From contig QWDQ01000005.1 in assembly GCA_003868215.1 (NCBI GenBank), positions 124,001 through 188,000 of the forward strand: a DNA stretch of 64,000 nt, given 5' to 3'. Shown here one piece after another: positions 1 through 9,861 of this stretch. The number at the start of each line of letters is the position of its first letter. The stretch's first letter is position 1. The notes beneath the pieces were generated by a model, which saw only the letters and a list, made by a program, of their open reading frames with translations, had not been told where the DNA came from and searched no databases. The position numbers and the translations under genes are program-made. This DNA is from Pseudophaeomoniella oleicola. Lineage: Eukaryota > Ascomycota > Eurotiomycetes > Phaeomoniellales > Phaeomoniellaceae.

Positions 1-2047
1 CCCGTCATTGTGCCAGACTGCTGGGTCAGCCAGTACCTGCACAGCAAACCCTGGAAAGGACAGAGTTCAGGTAACATTTCCTACTTTAGATACACCAAGT
101 AACCGACTCCTCCTAGTCAGATCTGACTGTGATAAATGCCCTCCATTTTTGAGGCTCTCGTCCTCAGCCACGAAATCAGTGGATAGCATTGGTCACTTCG
201 TACCTAAATTCAGCCCCCAAGGAGCCACATTTTCGACGAGGCGCAATCAGTAGCAATGACCGGCTATCCGATCCCGGCATTCCCATCTTTCCTTTCAAAG
301 ACACGACGCATGACTGACATCAAATGTGTGCAACTTGCTCTATGGCGAAAGAATCCGTCGCTGCACGCATGTGAAGCAGCAACTCTGAGAGAAGAGTGGT
401 TAGCACTCCGTAAACTACTTTCCTACTTCAGGGTCAATGTCCGAGAGCGATCTTTCTCTTCACGGCAATGTCTGTGTTTGGAAATCTGATACCAAGGAGA
501 GGACATTGGATCTTGTGCTACCACACATCCCTCCGAAGCTTCTCGGCTATATTGGAACTAGGGCTGATGTATCGCTGCCAATGAAACCCTCACAGTCATA
601 CAACGTATCCAGAGGACCGGCACAGATTCAAGTCATCAGTACAGGGTTCATCCCGTGACCATGTTTCAGAGATCGTAACACGTCAGCTAAATATATGTCA
701 ACGTAATGCCCATCTTCACATTCCGATTACAACCGCTGGAAGGCTTCGATCCGTTATCTTCGTTATATTGCTCACCGTCGCACTCATACTCATTGTGATT
801 GGCTCTAGATTCAGACCATAATATTTGTCCCTGTCTGTCTGGTGCTCTTCGGGCCAATGTATGCCTTTGCAGGCAGCGTATAATATCCGCCCAGCTCGTT
901 CCTGTTCTGCCTGGCTGGTCTCAACTGCATACGAACATTGTGAGGGACGTGGTCTCCGACTTCACGAGAGAGTGGTGACCCGGGTCTCCACGGGTAAACA
1001 TTTGATGTAACCATGGACGCCACGCAACTACATCGTACACGAACAGGCTAATTTTGGTAATTAGTGAATGGGCGTAGGCAGCCGGTCAAGGTAGCGGTTG
1101 GCTTTGAACCTACTGACTACGTGGGTGGTGAACCTGGAGATAGGATCACTACGGCACTGATATCGCGGAGAGAAGGCGCTCATCTGACGAACTTGGTGCA
1201 ACAGGGAATGTACTACGCTATGCTCTCTGAAAGGCCTTTTTGCTTTCACTACTTAGAAGCATCTTCGACCATCTCAGCGCTATTTGAACAGGCTTTGTGC
1301 ACACTGTCACATGTTCCTTGAATACGTGCTACAACCTGCAATCGCGGAAGCCAATGAATCCGATCGTGTCGAAGCTGAGACCAGGGTGTCAATTGTCTGG
1401 AGAAAGCACTTGATCGGGAAGAGGACTCCGTGCTTACCTCAGTAATGCTCCTGCTTACAGTACTTCAGAATTGCCACATATCTCAAAGAGCAGCATCTCC
1501 TTTCCTGAGACTTCTGGTACTTCACGTTAAGGGTCTACATCGAATGGGCATCCTCATTCCCATAAGGTACAGTAGTGCTGTCACACCAGTCAGGGCGTAT
1601 CTAGATCGTGCAACAGCACTCTCTTATTCATGGTTCGTTCTGGTAGACGTATACTGCCAACCATGTCAAACGCACAGTCTGATTAAAGAAAGACATAATT
1701 CATCACGGTCAGTGTCGACATTGGTGAAAGTCCGAAGATCAACTTCGGCTTATTGTTCAATGTCGGTAGATCAACACCGCGAAACCACAACTCCTTAGGC
1801 CATTTCCATATCGCCTTTCTCCGCCTATACGATCAACACTTCTGGTCTTGTGTTTGCAGGACGGTAAGTCGTAATTTGAGAAATAAGTTCCTTGATTGAA
1901 CATATCTTCCCTCTCATTAGTATTACTAAAGTGAGTGTGTCTTTCCGTTTCTAATTCTGTATCCTCTATGGGGTGATAGAGTATACTACCCTAGTAGTAG
2001 CTCACTGCATACTTTCGGTCCTCAACGGCTTCCTCGATAAATCGACC
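1..2047. other. Gene-free left flank
   Basis: I see no convincing gene here. Open frames are all at or below about 120 codons, overlap on both strands, and match no family I know. Base composition is ordinary, so it does not look like an AT-rich RIP-degraded element. The right end is the presumed promoter of the lactonase gene and carries the inverted repeat TACTA-CCC-TAGTA at 1984-1996. Confidence 0.6.
1984..1996. repeat. TACTA-CCC-TAGTA inverted repeat
   Basis: Five-base perfect arms around a CCC spacer, about 50 bases upstream of the lactonase start codon. It is a spacer variant of the TACTACGTAGTA palindrome found elsewhere in the window. Function is unknown; a regulatory role is only inferred from position. 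Confidence 0.4.
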
Positions 2048-3214
2048 ATGTCGAAATATCCCATCGTTGACTCCCATATCCACCTCTACCCGGAAAGCCA
2101 TATCAAGACTCTAGGATGGACCGGTGATCTTCCAAAGACTCATCCTTTGAACAGACAACTGTCTGTCGCCGAATACAAGAAAGCTGTGGCCACTGCGTCA
2201 GGCCTCCTTAAAGGCTTTGTCTTCATCGAAACAGATCGTATCTCCAAAGCATTACCAGATAGCTGGACCGACGCCTCGGCCTCAAACGCTGACTACCCGG
2301 AACCTGCGGAATGGAAACACGCTCTAGACGAAATCTCCTTTGTCGCTCGCATAGCTATCGGTCAACCTCTGGAGAATGAAGGTCACGATCCTTCTGACAG
2401 GGATCTCCTCCTTGGCTTGGTTCCGTGGGCCCCTGTCACTGCCGGCTCTTCGGTGCTCTCAAAATACCACACTTTCGCCCTCGGCCGTTGTAGTAAGATG
2501 TCGGCCTCCATCGTCCCCCGCCTCCGCGGTTACCGCTACCTCTTCCAAGACAAACCACCCAACACGATGCTCGACCCCCTCGTCCTCGACTCCCTCCGCT
2601 TCCTCGGCAAGTCCAACTTGACTTTCGATCTCGGCGTCGACGCCCGCCAAGGAGGCTTCCGCCAACTCCAAGAGGCCAACACGCTCCTCTCCCGACTGCT
2701 AGCAGCCGACGAAGAGTCCTCGACATCCGTCTCGACACCGCTCCCCAAAATCATCATCAACCACCTCTGCAAACCCAACCTCCGCCTCTCCGCCCAAGAC
2801 TCCCTCTCCGGCCACCCCGATTTCGTGACTTGGAAACAACTCATCACGACCATGTCCGAATATCCCTACACCTACATGAAGCTTTCAGGCGGCTGGTCCG
2901 AACTTCCACCCCAGCAACAACACACCTCTCCCTCCTCCTCCTCTTCTTCTTCCGACAACGACATCATCCTCGAATCTCTCCTCACCCAAATCCAACCGTG
3001 GACCGACGTCGTTTTCGACACCTTCGGCCCCCGCCGCGTCATGTTCGGCAGCGACTGGCCCGTATGCAATGTCGGCGGGCCAGGCGCGGAGCTGAGTTGG
3101 AGCCGGTGGAGGGATCTGGTCGAGCGGGTGTTGGAGCGGAGGGGGTATGGGGAGGAGGAGAAGGCGTGGGTGTGGGCGGGGACGGCGAGGGAGGCTTATG
3201 GGTTGAAGGTTTGA
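2048..3214 (+). CDS. LRA2: L-rhamnono-gamma-lactonase-like amidohydrolase
   Basis: Single-exon 388-residue protein of the amidohydrolase-2 (metal-dependent hydrolase) family. Fungal LRA2/LraB enzymes of this family open L-rhamnono-1,4-lactone to L-rhamnonate, step two of the non-phosphorylative rhamnose route in the cytosol. Visible signs are the N-terminal metal motif DSHIHL (His10, His12), a mid-protein INHLCKP segment, and MFGSDWPV near the C-terminus with the expected metal-binding Asp. The start at 2048 is preferred over an in-frame start 25 codons upstream because family members begin right before the DSHIHL motif. A run of eight serines lies near residue 320. The gene converges on LRA1, with 152 bases between stops. 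Assignment as the rhamnose lactonase rests on family plus the flanking LRA1 and LRA3; another sugar lactonase is possible. The last 45 codons switch from C-ending to G-ending codons. Confidence 0.82.
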   Translation: MSKYPIVDSHIHLYPESHIKTLGWTGDLPKTHPLNRQLSVAEYKKAVATASGLLKGFVFIETDRISKALPDSWTDASASNADYPEPAEWKHALDEISFVARIAIGQPLENEGHDPSDRDLLLGLVPWAPVTAGSSVLSKYHTFALGRCSKMSASIVPRLRGYRYLFQDKPPNTMLDPLVLDSLRFLGKSNLTFDLGVDARQGGFRQLQEANTLLSRLLAADEESSTSVSTPLPKIIINHLCKPNLRLSAQDSLSGHPDFVTWKQLITTMSEYPYTYMKLSGGWSELPPQQQHTSPSSSSSSSDNDIILESLLTQIQPWTDVVFDTFGPRRVMFGSDWPVCNVGGPGAELSWSRWRDLVERVLERRGYGEEEKAWVWAGTAREAYGLKV

Positions 3215-3366
3215 TCGTATTGAGGAGGATGGAAGGAGGAAAGGGCAGGTGAAGATGGGTCGACTATAATGAAGGAAATGGATAATCATGAATACCGACG
3301 GAGCTACTTTATTTGTAGCCACGGTATTTCTTATCTATCTGCCAAATTTCTATCCAAAAAATTTCC

Positions 3367-4409
3367 TCACTGAAAATTCACAAACGCTCCCCCATCAACC
3401 AGAAGCTGCGCCCCGGTAACATACCCACTCAACTCGTCGCAGGCCAAAAACACCGCCGGCCCCGCCATATCGTTCGGCTGGCCCAACCTGCCCAACGGGA
3501 TCCGCGCCTCCATGTACTCCCGCTTCTGCGGATCCGCGAGATCCTCGTCGTTGAGCTGCGTGCGGATCGTGCCGGGCAGGAGCGCGTTGGCGCGGATGTT
3601 GTACTGGCCGAGCGCGCAAGCGAGCGATTGGGCGATCGAGAGCACGCCGGCTTTGGTGGGCGTGTAGTGCGTTTGGGCGGCGCCGCCGACGAGCGCGGAG
3701 ATGGAGGAGATGATGATTATGGAGCCGCCGGGGGGGGATTGGGTGGCGAGTTGGCGCGCGGCGGATTGGGTGGTGAGGTAGGCGCCGGTGAGGTTGGTGG
3801 AGATGTGGGCGTTGAACAGGGTGGGGGTTACTCTGGAATTGGTACGTAGTCGTTAGTATTCGTCTTTTCCTTTTTTCCTTTTCTTGTTTTTATGTTTTTT
3901 GTTGAGTCAAACCCCCCGACGGCAGGTCTCGAGCATAGGGGTAAACTAGGGGAGGGGAACATACTTGAGGAAATCTTCAAACTGGCAGATCCCAGCATTA
4001 CTGACAAACGTATCTAGCCGGCCAAATGCTTTCACCGTCTCAGAGATGAGCGTCTTGCCAGTTTCCGGATCCGACACGTCCCCGGGAACGGTGATGATTC
4101 TCCTCTGCTTCACCGGTGCATTTTCTTTCGACTGCGTGATCTCGGCGGCTTCTGCGAGGAGGGATTGAACATGTGGTTCGTCTTTGGGTCCTCCTAGGTG
4201 GTTCACTGCGACGCTGGCACCATGCTTCAAGAATGAAAGAGCGATTGCCTGGGTCACGTGTCAGAAAAGATGCTTGAGATTTCTATTGTTTCATCGCGAT
4301 GACAGCGACGCCCTCTGAGAACGTCTGTCTGGAGGACACCTACTCGGCCAATCCCAGTCAGACCGCCAGTAATGGCTGTGACCTTGCCTTCCAACAGCTT
4401 GATTGCCAT
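3367..4409 (-). CDS. LRA1: L-rhamnose 1-dehydrogenase (SDR), three exons
   Basis: Short-chain dehydrogenase of 271 residues that oxidises L-rhamnose to the lactone, step one of the pathway. Exons read 4409-4344, 4248-3965 and 3832-3367; introns are 95 and 132 bases with GT-AG ends and restore one frame. The N-terminus has the nucleotide-binding GGLTGIGR motif, interrupted exactly after the Arg by intron 1, then a VNHLGGPKDE segment. NAG appears as VSNAGICQF, and the catalytic Ser and Tyr-x3-Lys as ISSISALVGG and HYTPTKAG. The C-terminus, GAQLLVDGGAFVNFQ, closely resembles the yeast LRA1 enzyme as I remember it. It is transcribed toward LRA2 and lies in tandem with LRA3. A CGG-N6-CCG element sits 11 bases upstream of the ATG. 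Cofactor preference cannot be read with confidence. Confidence 0.9.
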
Positions 4410-4419
4410 ACTGAGGAAT

Positions 4420-4431
4420 CGGGCTCGTCCG
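4420..4431. promoter_or_regulatory. CGG-N6-CCG candidate Zn2Cys6 binding site
   Basis: CGG GCTCGT CCG is an inverted CGG pair with six-base spacing, the geometry used by several fungal binuclear zinc-cluster dimers. It lies 11-22 bases 5' of the LRA1 ATG, which is close for an activator site and may fall in the transcript leader. A site of the same spacing lies upstream of LRA3. Use by the neighbouring regulator is inference. Confidence 0.35.
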
Positions 4432-4791
4432 GTGTGTGGATATGTGAAGTACTCCCCTCGAATCAGGAGGCAGTTGCTGGATTTGCAGATTTCTCTTCAA
4501 CTACATGCAGTTTGCGGCCCAAATGATATGAATGCGTTCAAATAATTAGTATAGAATATCATAAAGATGGGCTAGAAATCAGAGCTGCTTTGCCTTGGAC
4601 TGGCAATAGGGCTGTATGCCCGTAGAAGAAAGTATTCGACCAGCGTTTGATGTCGTCGGATTCAGCAATCCATGTCACAAAATGCTTCGTTATACTCCTT
4701 ATGAGAGTAGATACAAACCATCTTCAGACAGCACAACACGGTCTAGCTTACATCTCGTCATTCGATGGTACGTATGTACTCTCGTGAATTG

Positions 4792-4803
4792 TACTACGTA
4801 GTA
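4792..4803. repeat. TACTACGTAGTA palindrome copy 1
   Basis: Perfect 12-bp palindrome between LRA1 and LRA3. It is identical to copies at 10630-10641, 24265-24276 and 60620-60631. Confidence 0.7.
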
Positions 4804-5100
4804 TACATTTTGCCGTGGTAGGTCCGGGTAGCCTCGATTGCGGGGCAGGACTTCGCTGTTCATTCACCCGAAGCACCGAAGGGTCGAAGAGAAGAGAACG
4901 AGTGGAGAAGTCGAGGGTCTGAGGATTTGTTTACTCATTCCATCACATCACCTCACATCACATCACGTAATCCAGGTCACTCTAGATAGATACATTGCTA
5001 TCAGGCCTCTCTACGGGTATCTAAGAGTGGCATGGACAGCAGGAGGCAGACAATGACGAGGAGAAATCGTGCAGCGACAGCATGACAGAATCATTATGGA

Positions 5101-5124
5101 ACACTATATGGTACACTATATGGT
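5101..5124. repeat. Two-copy 12-mer tandem repeat
   Basis: The unit acactatatggt is repeated twice without interruption in the 3' flank of LRA3. TATA-like content is noted, but no function is claimed. Confidence 0.7.
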
Positions 5125-5195
5125 CGGTATAATGCAATGGGCATTGGAGATTCCTTATATTAAAAGCAACCAAGATAGAGTAGTCGGAGCCTGTT

Positions 5196-6606
5196 CTAAG
5201 CAGTACCGTTTGTGATTGCTGCTTCTGCCTTTGAGCTTGTCGCTACGGCATCACTGTCTGGCGCTTTAAGGGCCTTTTGGGGAGCTGGAGTCAAGATGTT
5301 CGCGGCTGGGATCAGGGGTGCATTGGGGTTGACTTCCAGACCAAAGCCTGGTTTATCCAAGACAGAGATATCCAGATAGCCGTGAACAGGGATCGGCTCG
5401 TTGGTGAACAGGTTACCAAAAACCGGTAGGACCGACTTTCCATCGGGTGAATTCTGGAGGTATTCCTGGAAGGGACTTCCCCATTGCGATGCCACAAAGT
5501 GATAACTGTATGGACCACTGGCATGAGGGACAACCGGGATGTCATATGCAGATGCCATTGCCGCCACTTTCAGCAGTTCGGTGAGTCCACCGACCCACAT
5601 GACATCTGGTTGCACGATATCCAAATTGCGCCCCTCGAGCAGTTTGCGGAAGCCATATCTAGAATATTCGTGCTCGCCCGTAGTGAATTTCGCCCTGGGA
5701 TGCGCTCGCTTCAATTGCTGGAATCCGTCAAAGTCATCTGGTGAAAGTACTTCCTCCCACCAGTCAATGTTGAGGTCCTCCTTCTCAGCGGCCGTGACCA
5801 AATCAATGGTATACGAGACGTTGAGAGACATGTAGCAATCTACCCTCAGTGGGAAATCTGGGCCAATAGCCTCCCGGTGCTTCTTCAAAAAGGCAATGTT
5901 CTTCCTCAAGCCGTGGATACCTTCGGCGGGCCCGTAGGGAAGTGGTACCTTTGCTCCCACGAAACCGGCTGCCTGAGCAACAGCTGGTTCAGGACCTGTG
6001 CAGTAAAAGTGTAATCTTTCTCGGGTCGCACCACCGATGAGTTTGTAGACCGGCTCATTCCTGATCTTGCCAAGGAGATCCCAGAGTGCGAGGTCAACAA
6101 CTGAAATGACGGCGACAGGAAGACCCTTTCGACCATAGTACATAGATCCACGGTACATCAGCTCGAAGAGGTTGTTTGTATCTCTGGGATCTGGGCTTAC
6201 TGTCAGCGTGGGACTCAATGCACCGCTCCTGACAGTGGTATACCTGCTCCGATCAAGAATCTCTCAAAATGCTGCTGAACTAGCCAGCAAGCTGGGGGGC
6301 CCCCAAATCCAGTAGCGAAGCCTTTGGTCCCATCGCTTGCTTCAATCTCGACGCAGAATGAGCCGAGCACGTTGATGCCCCAACTTGTTCGTGATTTTCG
6401 ATACTTCTCCCAATTTGACATAGGCGTCGCAATTGGACTATCTATCAGCCAATGACCGCCTTTGACCTAGAAACATTAGACAGCGGAACCTGAGTGGTCA
6501 ATTCTGCGGTTACATTGTGATAATCACCGCCTGAGCCCACTCCTTCCACCAAGAACGTCCTCACGGCCTTGATGACTGGGAATTGCTTGCTGCCTTGAGA
6601 AGTCAT
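5196..6606 (-). CDS. LRA3: L-rhamnonate dehydratase (enolase superfamily), three exons
   Basis: Enolase-superfamily dehydratase of 436 residues that converts L-rhamnonate to 2-keto-3-deoxy-L-rhamnonate, step three of the pathway. Exons are 6606-6514, 6466-6244 and 6190-5196, with introns of 47 and 53 bases. The first exon join reconstitutes the family signature GGDYHN followed by VKGGHWLIDSPIATPMS, which fixes both splice sites. The barrel carries the expected magnesium ligands and general acid-base residues: Asp near 223 (LRVDCYMS), Glu near 251-252 (DWWEEVLSPDD), the GEHEYSRYG segment near 277-285, and His near 328 (VPHASGPYSYHF). A low-complexity Ala/Ser/Thr tail follows about residue 410. 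It is divergent from the Zn2Cys6 gene across an 798-base shared promoter and in tandem with LRA1. Family and cluster context agree, so the specific substrate is fairly secure. Confidence 0.9.
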
Positions 6607-7404
6607 GTCGAATGTGTCTAGAGAATGGGAGCCTTATAGTTGCGGGGTACACCTGAAGACTTATACTGCCGAGAGGAGAGGCCGAGAACATATACAGCCG
6701 CGGATGACGAAGATGAACTATAGGAAGGTGGGTAACTGTCCGGTCCAGGCCGTATGCTTTTGTAGATAGAAGATCAGTCAAAGCAGCGCTCGATCTAGAG
6801 AGGAGCAAGTAGAAAGCAAGCAACTGGGCACTTCATGATTGTTCATTGGCGCAAAATCCTACTCTTATAACAATATCCATCGTCTTTCTCGTGACCGACC
6901 CTCGGGACATTGCTACCCCGGCACCTGTAACCCGATCTCAGGCCAATTGGCCCGTTCCTCGGTCTCCAGAAAAGAGTGCATGTGATCGGAGTGGCTGATG
7001 CTGTAATGACGACTTCTGGTTCTGGCAGTCACTATCATTTACAAGAGAAGAGTCTACAATAGCTTGCTTCAAAGTGTATGTTGCCCTTTAGTAGGTATCA
7101 GAAGAAGTAGAATCCGAATCCGTTAGATACAAAACCACTTGCTGCGGGTGCGGGGAACTGACCCTGATTATGGTTATGGTTAATTCCTGTTTCAGGGACC
7201 AGGAGCAAGGAAATTAGGGAGCAACCCCAACTCTTTAGGCCTTCCGATACCTGAAGATCTTTCCGGAGTTCACCTGGGTTCGCTTCCATTTCCTTTCTCC
7301 AGCTTTTCTCTCCGCATGCCCGGTTTAACCGGTCCTTTATTCCACCGAGCTATTGCAACTGGTTCAGTCTTTTCAATCGACATGCTCAGAATGCGACAGA
7401 CGAG
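6607..7404. other. Divergent promoter between LRA3 and the Zn2Cys6 gene
   Basis: There is no credible gene in this 0.8-kb shared upstream region. It holds a CGG-N6-CCG site at 6741-6752, an odd-centred CCGGTTTAACCGG sequence at 7320-7332, and a short upstream reading frame (7382-7408) that overlaps the start codon of the regulator. Confidence 0.6.
6741..6752. promoter_or_regulatory. CGG-N6-CCG candidate Zn2Cys6 binding site
   Basis: CGG TCCAGG CCG lies 135 bases upstream of the LRA3 ATG and about 650 bases upstream of the regulator's ATG. It matches inverted CGG-triplet geometry and matches the LRA1-proximal site in spacing. Both could be chance: a 6-base constraint over 0.8 kb gives roughly 0.2 expected hits. 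Confidence 0.4.
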
Positions 7405-7408
7405 ATGA
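7382..7408 (+). promoter_or_regulatory. Upstream ORF overlapping the regulator start
   Basis: An ATG at 7382 and a second in-frame ATG at 7391 open an eight-codon frame (MLRMRQTR). Its TGA overlaps the main ATG in the arrangement ATGA at 7405-7408. If the transcript starts upstream, ribosomes would meet this frame first, and re-initiation or leaky scanning would set regulator output. Transcription start is not known from sequence. Confidence 0.45.
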
Positions 7409-9861
7409 CCAGCATCGTGAATGGTGATGCGTCACTGATCGGCCATCATGATGCTGCACTTCAGCAGCTGCCAGGTGATCAATCATCACCGCCTCCAGAC
7501 GACAGCTGGAGCGGTGGTGAAACTGGAGACGAGAGGGATTTTGAACCCGAATCGCGAAAGCGAAAAAGGCCCATGAGTGTGTCGTGTGAGGTGTGCAAGC
7601 AGAGAAAAGTAAAATGCGATCGCGGGCAGCCAGTGTGTGGCTGGTGTGCGCGCAATGGTCACATATGCGAGTACAAGGAGAGGAAGAAACCCGGGCTCCG
7701 TGCTGGCTATGGCAAGGAGTTGGAAAGTAGGCTGGAAAGACTCGAGGAGATCATCCGGCAACAGGGACAGCTCATTGAAACTCACGTATTGAATCGACAC
7801 CCTGTTGCAGCAGAATTGCAGCATCCAAGTGCGTCTCCTGCCACAACTACAGGCCCATTGACACAGCCGTCACCCCATGACTCTAGCAATGCAATGCTAC
7901 AGAGGGTACCGAGCATGGCGCATTCGTCGCCTGCTGCTACCTTCCCTCAGCCAAATACTGCTGTATCCCAGTCTGGCTCGACTCCTGGAAGAATGACGAC
8001 AAGCTCATACATGATGTCTACAGATCCCATTCAGGAAGGACCTCATGTGCAACATGCGACGCCAATGCACCCTCCGCATAGCTCCGAGTATCTGAGCGAG
8101 TCACCAACCTACTCGATGACCGTGCAACGGGGGCCTCCATCTGCACTGGCCGATCCGAGTTCGGACTTGCCACCGTATGATCTCCTGTACGCACTCGTAG
8201 ACCTCTATTTCAAGCACATCAATGTTTGGTGCCCCATTCTACACCGGAAGGCCACACTTGACTCTCTGTTCGGGCCCTCCGCTTTGGATGATGCCGACCG
8301 CATCATCCTACATGCCGTAGTAGTGACTTCTCTTCGCTACAGCAACGACTCCCGACTATCCCCAGACGCTCGTCAGAGATATCATGACGCATCCAAACAG
8401 AAAGTCATTCTATATGGCATGGAAAACTCGAGTGTCAAATCTCTCCAGGCTCTTGTTATTCTCGCACTCGACATCACAGGAACATCGAATGGCCCACCGG
8501 GTTGGAATCTGCTTGCGCTTATCACGCGGAGTGTTGTTCAGCTCGGCCTCGCAGTAGAAGCAACGTCATCTTTGATCTCCCCGAACCTGCTGTCCATCTA
8601 TACCCTCCGAGCGATTATTCTTCCAGAACCTGAATCTTGGATTGAGGACGAGAGTAGACGCCGACTCTTCTGGATGGTCTATCTCCTGGACAGATACGCC
8701 ACTCTAGCCACCGCGTTCGAATTTGCCCTTGACGAGAAGGAGATCGATCGAAGGCTCCCCTGCCGAGATGATCTGTTCTCTCGTAATCAAGCTGTCGAGA
8801 CTCGATGGTTCCGCACCAGCGAAAGGACAGATTATTCCCTTGACAGACCAGAAAACCTAGGCAGCTTCTCTTATTATTGCGAAGTCCTCGGGATACTCAG
8901 CAATATCCATCAGTTTCTTAAACGCCCCGTCGACATTGGCGCCTTGGAAGATGTTGAACGATGGCAACGCGACTATCGAGACCTTGACAACAAACTCACC
9001 AATTGGAAACATGGACTCCCCAACGAATTCGGCAACGGTGCTCGGCTCTTCCAGATGGTAGCCAACAAACAGATTACCTGCATGTGGATTATGCTTCACG
9101 TAACCTACCATACCGCTACTATTCGGCTACACTCCTCCGCCGCATATCCCACTACTCGATCTCCGATTTTCACGCCGTCTTACAGCGCAATGAAACGGTG
9201 CCTGGCGGCCGTCGACGCAATCATAGACCTGAATCGTTTTGTCAATGACAACCACATGCTGGACAAACTCGGTCCCCCCTTTGCGTTTTCTCTCTGGGTA
9301 TGTTCGCGCCTCCTCCTTGTACACGGCTCCACGGTCGAACACCGAGTCAATCCTGAGATCCATTTGTTCGTCAACACTCTAGCGGAGATGGGGCGATATT
9401 GGCATGTCGCTGGTCGGTACAGTAGTCTACTTTCCCGAGTGCTGGACGAATACCAACACACAGAACGCACGGCAAATCCCAACGGCCAGCCGGCATCTAT
9501 GCATATCTTAGCCGACATGAGGAGAACGGCATTCGACTTGGATTTCCTGATCTCGCATCAACCGCGACTTCCGCGGGACAACTCAGGTGGTGGTGTCGCT
9601 GGTGGTGGGCATACTGGTTTGACGATGCCTACCAATACGCCTTCTAAGACTCCTGCACCCAACGAATTGGAATATCTCGACGTGTTTGATTTCTTCAACA
9701 TGCCTAGGTTACCGGTTGGACCGGATGTAGGTGTCAACGGTGCCACGAATGGTCACGGCATGTACGACAACAATGGGCTAGGCATGGTCGGCGGCGCGCA
9801 CAACATCATGGACTATATGGTTCCGAATCCAGATACAGACTGGTTCCTGAAGCAGACGTGA
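7405..9861 (+). CDS. Zn2Cys6 transcription factor, candidate rhamnose-pathway regulator
   Basis: Single-exon protein of 818 residues. A Gal4-type zinc cluster occupies residues 61-88 with Cys spacing 2-6-6-2-6 (Cys 61, 64, 71, 78, 81, 88). It is preceded by a basic RKRKRP stretch and followed by a short coiled coil at about 103-122 (GKELESRLERLEEII) suited to dimerisation. Residues about 125-260 are low-complexity Ser/Pro/Thr. The fungal-specific transcription factor middle domain runs from about 268 to 600 and includes DESRRRLFWMVYLLDRY. The tail is Gly/Asn-rich and ends in acidic-aromatic residues (DTDWFLKQT), plausible as activation sequence. Its head-to-head position with LRA3 and closeness to LRA1 and LRA2 suggest it controls them, as TRC1/RhaR-type regulators do in other fungi. 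The orthology itself is inferred, not seen. Confidence 0.85.
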   Translation: MTSIVNGDASLIGHHDAALQQLPGDQSSPPPDDSWSGGETGDERDFEPESRKRKRPMSVSCEVCKQRKVKCDRGQPVCGWCARNGHICEYKERKKPGLRAGYGKELESRLERLEEIIRQQGQLIETHVLNRHPVAAELQHPSASPATTTGPLTQPSPHDSSNAMLQRVPSMAHSSPAATFPQPNTAVSQSGSTPGRMTTSSYMMSTDPIQEGPHVQHATPMHPPHSSEYLSESPTYSMTVQRGPPSALADPSSDLPPYDLLYALVDLYFKHINVWCPILHRKATLDSLFGPSALDDADRIILHAVVVTSLRYSNDSRLSPDARQRYHDASKQKVILYGMENSSVKSLQALVILALDITGTSNGPPGWNLLALITRSVVQLGLAVEATSSLISPNLLSIYTLRAIILPEPESWIEDESRRRLFWMVYLLDRYATLATAFEFALDEKEIDRRLPCRDDLFSRNQAVETRWFRTSERTDYSLDRPENLGSFSYYCEVLGILSNIHQFLKRPVDIGALEDVERWQRDYRDLDNKLTNWKHGLPNEFGNGARLFQMVANKQITCMWIMLHVTYHTATIRLHSSAAYPTTRSPIFTPSYSAMKRCLAAVDAIIDLNRFVNDNHMLDKLGPPFAFSLWVCSRLLLVHGSTVEHRVNPEIHLFVNTLAEMGRYWHVAGRYSSLLSRVLDEYQHTERTANPNGQPASMHILADMRRTAFDLDFLISHQPRLPRDNSGGGVAGGGHTGLTMPTNTPSKTPAPNELEYLDVFDFFNMPRLPVGPDVGVNGATNGHGMYDNNGLGMVGGAHNIMDYMVPNPDTDWFLKQT

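Larger units (their letters stand above)
4410..5195. other. LRA1-LRA3 intergenic region
   Basis: The LRA1 promoter and LRA3 3' flank, without a gene. It holds a CGG-N6-CCG site at 4420-4431, a perfect TACTACGTAGTA palindrome at 4792-4803, and a two-copy 12-mer tandem repeat (acactatatggt) at 5101-5124 just beyond the LRA3 stop. Confidence 0.6.

Noticed and set aside
1430-1798. 122-codon plus-strand open frame in the left flank
   Set aside because: No family resemblance, no signal of coding composition and no splice partners.
2436-3322. Long open frames antisense to and overlapping the lactonase
   Set aside because: They are shadows of a GC-rich gene. Their products are Arg/Gly or Pro/Leu low complexity and match no family.
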